Source of the DNA: JAPLMW01 sp964619675
GTDB lineage: Bacteria; Planctomycetota; Phycisphaerae; Sedimentisphaerales; UBA12454
Assembly: GCA_964619675.1 (NCBI GenBank)
Contig: CAZUEO010000009.1
Span: forward strand, 1 to 64,000
DNA length: 64,000 bases
Direction: 5' to 3'
A program made the position numbers and the translations under genes. The notes beneath the pieces are model-generated. The model made no database searches. It was given only the letters and a program-made list of their open reading frames with translations, and was not told where the DNA came from. Shown one piece after another: positions 59,667 through 64,000 of this stretch (position 1 is the first letter of the stretch; the number at the start of each line of letters is the position of its first letter).

Positions 59667-60632
59667 ATGGAACAGATACTTATCATTGTTTTAATAATGG
59701 CCGTTTTGACGGTAATAGGGGTTTTACTGTGGTTTGCTATCCGCTCGCAGCTGGCGGAGATTAAGAAGGCACAGGAGAATCTGTCTGCCAGCCTTCAGCA
59801 ATCTCTTATTTCAGGTCAGGATACAGTAAACAAAAATCTCCAGTTCCAGGTCCAGACCTTAGAGAGGCTCAATAATCAGCTCGGCCAGCTCCAGAGCACC
59901 GGCCAGAGGATAATGGAGCTAAGTTCGGATTTGAAAAACCTCCAGCAAATACTTGCAAGCCCCAAGCTCCGCGGCGGATTCGGGGAATGGTCGCTTGAAA
60001 AAATCCTGGCTGCCCTGCTGCCAGCCGATAGTTTCACCATTCAGCATTCGTTCCGCGACGGCAAAAAAGTTGATGCCCTGATAAAAATGCCGCAGTATTC
60101 AGTCCCGATTGATGCGAAATTTCCGTTGAGCAATTTTGAAAAACTCCAGCAGGCCCAAAGTGATACTGAAAAACAACGATTCCACAAGGATTTTCTGAAA
60201 GATGTGCAGAAACACATCGACAAAATCGCAGAAAGCTATATCAAGCCTGACGAAGGAACGCTGGACTTTGCGATTATGTATATCCCCGCCGAAAATATCT
60301 ATTATGAAGCAATGGTGAAAACCGCCGAAGATACAATAAGCGTTCAGGATTACGCGATGGAAAGGAAGGTTTTTCCGGTTTCGCCGAACCTGCTTTATGT
60401 CTATCTTATGACGATAGTGATGGGTCTTCACGGCCTGCAAATAGAAAAACAGGCCGCCGAGATACGGCAAAATCTCAAAACTCTCAATACCTCATTTGCG
60501 GATTTTATCACGCTGTGGGACACGCTCGGCACACACCTGCGAAATGCACAGGGCAAGCACGACGAGGGCCAGAAAAAACTCGACAAATTTGTAATGCAAT
60601 TAGGACAAATACAAAACGAAAATAAGGTATGA
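59667..60632 (+). CDS. rmuC: DNA recombination protein RmuC
   Basis: A 321-residue protein with an N-terminal membrane helix (residues 3-25), a coiled coil (about 30-95) and the RmuC nuclease-like domain. LRGGFGEWSLEKILAALLPADSF (about 99-121) and KVDALIKMPQYSVPIDAKFPL (about 131-151) are family signatures; the latter holds the predicted D...D-x-K active site of a PD-(D/E)XK fold. RmuC limits rearrangements at inverted repeats. It overlaps the following SDR gene by four bases. Confidence 0.92.
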   Translation: MEQILIIVLIMAVLTVIGVLLWFAIRSQLAEIKKAQENLSASLQQSLISGQDTVNKNLQFQVQTLERLNNQLGQLQSTGQRIMELSSDLKNLQQILASPKLRGGFGEWSLEKILAALLPADSFTIQHSFRDGKKVDALIKMPQYSVPIDAKFPLSNFEKLQQAQSDTEKQRFHKDFLKDVQKHIDKIAESYIKPDEGTLDFAIMYIPAENIYYEAMVKTAEDTISVQDYAMERKVFPVSPNLLYVYLMTIVMGLHGLQIEKQAAEIRQNLKTLNTSFADFITLWDTLGTHLRNAQGKHDEGQKKLDKFVMQLGQIQNENKV

Positions 60633-61390
60633 TATACGAAGATTTAAAAGGTAAAAGGGTTCTTGTAACAGGTTCATCGAGCGGAATCGGGGCTGCGACG
60701 GCAGAAATGTTTGCCGAGCAGGGCTGCTTCGTTGGTGTTCATTACTTCAGGACAAAAGAAGGTGGCGAAAAGACCTTTGCCGAAGTGAAAAAACTTTCCA
60801 ATGGCTGTCTGCTTAAAGCTGATATGCGGGACAAAAAACAGGTAACCAAACTTATAGATGATTTTGTCAAAAACGCAGGCGGTATCGATGTCCTTGTCAA
60901 TAACGCAGGCTCACTTATAGCAAGGCAATTTTTTGCCGATGCAGCCGAAGAATATCTCGAAGATGTCTTTGCAACAAATGTTAAAAACGTATTCTTTGCG
61001 GCACAGGCAGTTCTCGAGCATTTAAAAAAGACAAATGGTTGTATAGTTAATATCGGCTCAATTGCCGGCCATAGCGGCGGAGCAGGTGGCGGTGGTATTT
61101 ATGCCGCTGCAAAGGCAGCGGTTGCGACAATGACGATAGCAATGGCAAAGGAGTTTGCTCCCTTCGGCATCAGAGTCAACTCTGTTCTACCGGGTCTGAT
61201 TGAAACCCGCTTTCACGAACAGTTCAGCACACCTGAAAGACGCAAAGCCGTTGCCCAGCAAACACCGCTCGGCAGAAACGGCAGAGCTGAAGATGTTGCA
61301 AAGGCGATTTTATTTCTCGCAAGCGATGCGGCAGGATTTATCACGGGTGAATATATCGCTGTCAACGGCGGCCTGTATATGAGAGCATAA
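60629..61390 (+). CDS. SDR-family NAD(P)-dependent oxidoreductase (FabG-like)
   Basis: A 253-residue classical short-chain dehydrogenase. The cofactor loop is VTGSSSGIGAATAEMF (about 12-27), then VLVNNAGSL (about 88-96). The catalytic Ser is in NIGSIAGHSG, and the Tyr and Lys are in GIYAAAKAAVATM (about 153-165). The substrate is unknown; it could act as a 3-oxoacyl-ACP reductase. It is coupled to rmuC by a four-base overlap, an uncommon partner, so the link may only be transcriptional. Confidence 0.88.
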   Translation: MIYEDLKGKRVLVTGSSSGIGAATAEMFAEQGCFVGVHYFRTKEGGEKTFAEVKKLSNGCLLKADMRDKKQVTKLIDDFVKNAGGIDVLVNNAGSLIARQFFADAAEEYLEDVFATNVKNVFFAAQAVLEHLKKTNGCIVNIGSIAGHSGGAGGGGIYAAAKAAVATMTIAMAKEFAPFGIRVNSVLPGLIETRFHEQFSTPERRKAVAQQTPLGRNGRAEDVAKAILFLASDAAGFITGEYIAVNGGLYMRA

Positions 61391-61396
61391 AATTAT

Positions 61397-62776
61397 ATGT
61401 TGAAAAAACTCTCAGTCCTAATTTTATTGCCCTTACTTTTTGCCGTTTTAAGCCGATTTTCAGGATTGACTAATCAGCAGGCAATAATCGTCGGTGTTTT
61501 TTCAGTCTCCATTCTCGGCACGCTGCTTTTCTGGGATTTAAGATTAGGTTTTTTATTCGTCGGCAGCGGTGTGCTTTTTATGATTCATAGCATAAATATG
61601 GAGCAATTTATCCAGTATGCCTCGCTTGATGTGATTTTTTTCCTCGTGGGTATGATGATAGTTGTTGCCTCTATGAGGGACTGCGGCCTATTCGAATGGC
61701 TGGTAAGCGTCATATTAAAAACCAGAAACCTTAGCGGGATGGAGATGTTCACAATAATAATGGTTCTTTCAGCCGTCTTTTCCGGCCTTACAGGAGAGGC
61801 GGCCTCAATTGTTGTTATGATAGCCATCATTCTTGAGCTTTGCGATTTACTTGAAGTCAACCCTGTCCCGTTAATCATCTCCTCCGTTCTGGCAACGAAT
61901 ATAGGTTCGGCTGCAACATTGTTCGGCAATCCCATCGGCATCATTATAGCTTTAAGGGGAAAACTGAGTTTTGAGGATTTCCTTACTCATGCACTGCCAA
62001 CTTCTGTTTTTCTTCTCGTAATTACTGTTTTTATCCTCGGTCTGTGGTATCGAAAATATATAAAGGAACTTTCGTCAAAACTCAAATCCAAACGCGATGA
62101 AATACTCAGGCGGCATACGATTGGCTGGGATATGGGAAAGCAGACAAGCCTTATTATTTTCACTGTAATGCTTTTTATTATAGCAATGCACAAAAGGCTG
62201 GAAATTTTATTTAGTCTTGAAAACAATACTCTTCTTATAATCACACCAATCGTTTTCGCAGGGTTTATAATATTTTTACATCGCGATAGAGCCATAAATT
62301 ATATAGAAAACGGGGTCGAATGGGCATCTTTGCTGTTTTTTATGTTCCTTTTCGTGCAGGCAGGCGTGATACAATCCTCCGGCGTCGCAGGATTTTTTGC
62401 CCAGCGGCTTATGCACAGCAGCGGCGGCCAGGACCAGTTATTGTGCGGTATTACAATTTTTTCCAGCGGTCTTTTGTCCGGGGTTCTGGATAATACGGTT
62501 GTAGTAGCTTCATTTGTACCTGTCGTTAAAAATCTGCATATGACGCATATGACATTGCGGCCGCTTTGGTGGTGTTTGCTGTTTGGCGCCTGCTTAGGCG
62601 GCAACCTGACCGCAATTGGCTCGACAGCAAATATTATCGCAGTAGGTATGCTTGAAAGACAGCGGAAAATAAAAGTGAACTTTATAGAATGGCTGAAAAT
62701 CGGAACAATTGTCAGTTTAGTTACTCTGATTGCAGCGTTTATTTGCATAACCCTGCTGCCTTTCTTCAATAAGTAA
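61397..62776 (+). CDS. NhaD/ArsB-type ion permease
   Basis: A 459-residue inner-membrane protein with about 11-12 helices. It belongs to the ion-transporter superfamily that includes NhaD antiporters, ArsB and the CitMHS group. Characteristic pieces are DVIFFLVGMMIVVASM, VFSGLTGEAASIVVMIAI, ATNIGSAATLFGNPIGIIIAL and the mirrored half DNTVVVASFVPVV with GGNLTAIGSTANIIAVG. The Asn-rich re-entrant hairpins suggest Na+-coupled transport; the substrate cannot be decided. It starts seven bases after the SDR gene. Confidence 0.82.
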   Translation: MLKKLSVLILLPLLFAVLSRFSGLTNQQAIIVGVFSVSILGTLLFWDLRLGFLFVGSGVLFMIHSINMEQFIQYASLDVIFFLVGMMIVVASMRDCGLFEWLVSVILKTRNLSGMEMFTIIMVLSAVFSGLTGEAASIVVMIAIILELCDLLEVNPVPLIISSVLATNIGSAATLFGNPIGIIIALRGKLSFEDFLTHALPTSVFLLVITVFILGLWYRKYIKELSSKLKSKRDEILRRHTIGWDMGKQTSLIIFTVMLFIIAMHKRLEILFSLENNTLLIITPIVFAGFIIFLHRDRAINYIENGVEWASLLFFMFLFVQAGVIQSSGVAGFFAQRLMHSSGGQDQLLCGITIFSSGLLSGVLDNTVVVASFVPVVKNLHMTHMTLRPLWWCLLFGACLGGNLTAIGSTANIIAVGMLERQRKIKVNFIEWLKIGTIVSLVTLIAAFICITLLPFFNK

Positions 62777-62801
62777 TATGGATTAAACGACCTGGTTTTG
62801 T

Positions 62802-62807
62802 TATAAT
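62802..62807 (+). promoter_or_regulatory. extended -10 before the MauE-thioredoxin gene
   Basis: TG-T-TATAAT with TATAAT at 62802-62807, only nine bases before the ATG at 62817. A transcript from here would be leaderless. An AAGGA (62808-62812) would serve read-through transcripts from the upstream gene. Confidence 0.4.
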
Positions 62808-62816
62808 AAGGAAAAT

Positions 62817-63737
62817 ATGAAAAAGGCAAATATAATTGTAATGTGGATAACCGGCATAGTTTTGCTGGTTGCGTCAGCGTTAAAGATTCATCAACTGCTT
62901 ACCGAGCCGATTATCAGTAAAACTTTTTGGGAGTCGTGGGAATTTTTTCTTATTCAAATACCGCTTGAGGCAGGTCTCGGTATCTGGCTGATAAGCGGCC
63001 TGTTCAGGAAGGCCGGCTGGCTGATCGTATTAATCGCCTTCGGCGGATTTATCGGTGTTACATTATATAAAGGTTTTATCGGTGCCGAGTCCTGTGGCTG
63101 TTTCGGTGCTGTTCACGTTAATCCCTGGGTTACGCTTGCTGCAGTTGATATCCCAATATTTATATTACTCGTGATTTTCAGGCCTAAAGGCTGCAAATTA
63201 TTTCCCCCGCCATGGCCTAAACCGGCTCACTTCTTCGCTATTGCTATACCGACTTTTATTCTGCTGCCGGCGATTGAATATATCCTTATCACAAACAAGC
63301 CGCCGCTGAAGACCGACAAATACGAAGTTGTCGACACAAATGAGTGGACAACGTCAGAGCAGAATCTCTGGCCGATGCTGGAATACGTTGATATAAGAGA
63401 GCAGTTACAGACCGGCCTGTGGGTGATATTGATGTATCATTATGACTGTCCCGATTGCGCCCAAGCGATACCGGAATACGAGCAAATACACAAATCGCTT
63501 AAAGGCAATGAAAACGCAATAAACTTTGCTTTTATTGAGATACCGCCATACGGCAATGAAAAACAGCAGATGGTAAGTCCCGACAGCGAGGTCGTCTGCG
63601 GCAGATTAAGCGACAAAAAGAAATGGTTTTTACAGACGCCTGTGGCTGTCGTTCTCGATAACGGCCAAGCTCTCAAGGCCTGGGAAGGCACAGCTCCCGA
63701 CTTTGACGAACTTCTCAATGCCGTCTTCGGCCAATAA
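62817..63737 (+). CDS. MauE/DoxX-like membrane protein with C-terminal thioredoxin-like domain
   Basis: A 306-residue protein. The first ~160 residues form about four to five membrane helices of the MauE/DoxX redox-associated type, with the Cys motif ESCGCFGAVHVNPW (about 90-103). The soluble C-terminal domain (about 185-306) has a thioredoxin-like fold with the active-site motif HYDCPDCAQAIPEYEQ (CxxC, about 214-229). It probably passes electrons across the membrane to envelope thiols, as MauE or DsbD-like systems do. The partner is unknown. Confidence 0.78.
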   Translation: MKKANIIVMWITGIVLLVASALKIHQLLTEPIISKTFWESWEFFLIQIPLEAGLGIWLISGLFRKAGWLIVLIAFGGFIGVTLYKGFIGAESCGCFGAVHVNPWVTLAAVDIPIFILLVIFRPKGCKLFPPPWPKPAHFFAIAIPTFILLPAIEYILITNKPPLKTDKYEVVDTNEWTTSEQNLWPMLEYVDIREQLQTGLWVILMYHYDCPDCAQAIPEYEQIHKSLKGNENAINFAFIEIPPYGNEKQQMVSPDSEVVCGRLSDKKKWFLQTPVAVVLDNGQALKAWEGTAPDFDELLNAVFGQ

Positions 63738-63738
63738 A

Positions 63739-63999
63739 CTAAAGTTTCAATTCGATTGAATCCGTGAGATGTTTACCTTCAGCGGTGAAGCAGACTGCCT
63801 GCAAAACATACGTTTTATCGCCTGCGAGGTCAATATCAAGATTAAGCTCAAACTTATAGCATCGCAGGTAATCCTGCCAAAAGCTGTAGTTTGTTTTTGC
63901 ATCGGCAAGATTTACATCCGGCCAGAGATATAATCTTGTGCCCTTCGACTTAGACGAGCGCGGCACATATTCGTAAAGCTCAAACCGCCAGATACCTGC
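63739..63999 (-). CDS. C-terminal part of an uncharacterised protein, cut by the window edge
   Basis: The frame is open from the window end to the stop at 63739. It reads AGIWRFELYEYVPRSSKSKG, then TRLYLWPDVN, YWxDYLRCYKFELNLD-like FWQDYLRCYKFELN, and a beta-rich end. I recognise a C-terminal segment of an uncharacterised planctomycete-type exported protein rather than a named family. No N-terminus or signal is available. It converges with the MauE-thioredoxin gene, one base apart. Confidence 0.6.
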   Translation of the reverse strand, partial: AGIWRFELYEYVPRSSKSKGTRLYLWPDVNLADAKTNYSFWQDYLRCYKFELNLDIDLAGDKTYVLQAVCFTAEGKHLTDSIELKL

Positions 64000-64000
64000 C

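Overview
The window looks like a stretch of a Planctomycetota chromosome, most likely a Phycisphaerae/Sedimentisphaerales-type bacterium. This is an inference from gene content: a PEP-CTERM protein, a secreted GLUG-repeat protein with a dockerin-like tail, a very long multi-PDZ RseP, an OmcB-like DUF11 lipoprotein, and intergenic DNA packed with dispersed repeats. I saw no rRNA, tRNA or CRISPR array.

Layout. 1-6.5 kb: the 3' end of tilS, a PEP-CTERM gene and a decayed PEP-CTERM relic, then gap-pgk-rpe and the GLUG/dockerin protein. 6.5-15.9 kb: a dense plus-strand housekeeping run (accD, hisC, hisB, ispF, cysS, ruvC-ruvA-ruvB, a lipoprotein amidase, a ZIP transporter, manA). 16.0-19.8 kb: a NusG-like regulator with a small membrane protein, facing an iron operon (DtxR-type regulator-feoA-feoB) whose promoter carries a palindromic operator in its spacer. 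19.9-34.8 kb: two opposed blocks of glycosyltransferases, methyltransferases, a deacetylase, a flippase-like protein and large membrane proteins, probably a surface-glycan locus. 34.8-39.3 kb: rseP, dxr and a PocR-AraC regulator on the minus strand. 39.6-42.3 kb: a BioD/DRTGG ATPase and a two-gene unit of a pentapeptide-repeat ion channel plus a possible nuclease-fold protein. 42.3-44.5 kb: about 2.2 kb without a credible gene, rich in repeats and hairpins. 44.5-47.3 kb: fhs and folD, which share a repeat-derived leader. 47.3-49.6 kb: a small accessory island with MntA/HepT, a duplicated folD 3' end, a REP-associated transposase, an AbiV-like protein, perfect 27-bp inverted repeats and an AP2-domain relic. 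49.6-53.4 kb: a DUF4954 protein and a P5C dehydrogenase. 53.5-57.7 kb: the minus-strand cell-wall/division operon murC-murB-ddl-ftsQ. 57.8-64 kb: the DUF11 lipoprotein, rmuC, an SDR, an NhaD/ArsB-type permease, a MauE-thioredoxin fusion and a partial gene at the edge.

Most of the window is ordinary chromosomal core. The unusual parts are the island at 47.3-49.6 kb, the channel/nuclease-like pair at 40.9-42.3 kb, the structured repeat desert at 42.3-44.5 kb, and several promoters whose predicted start point coincides with the start codon (leaderless mRNAs: hisC, the NusG-like gene, mntA).
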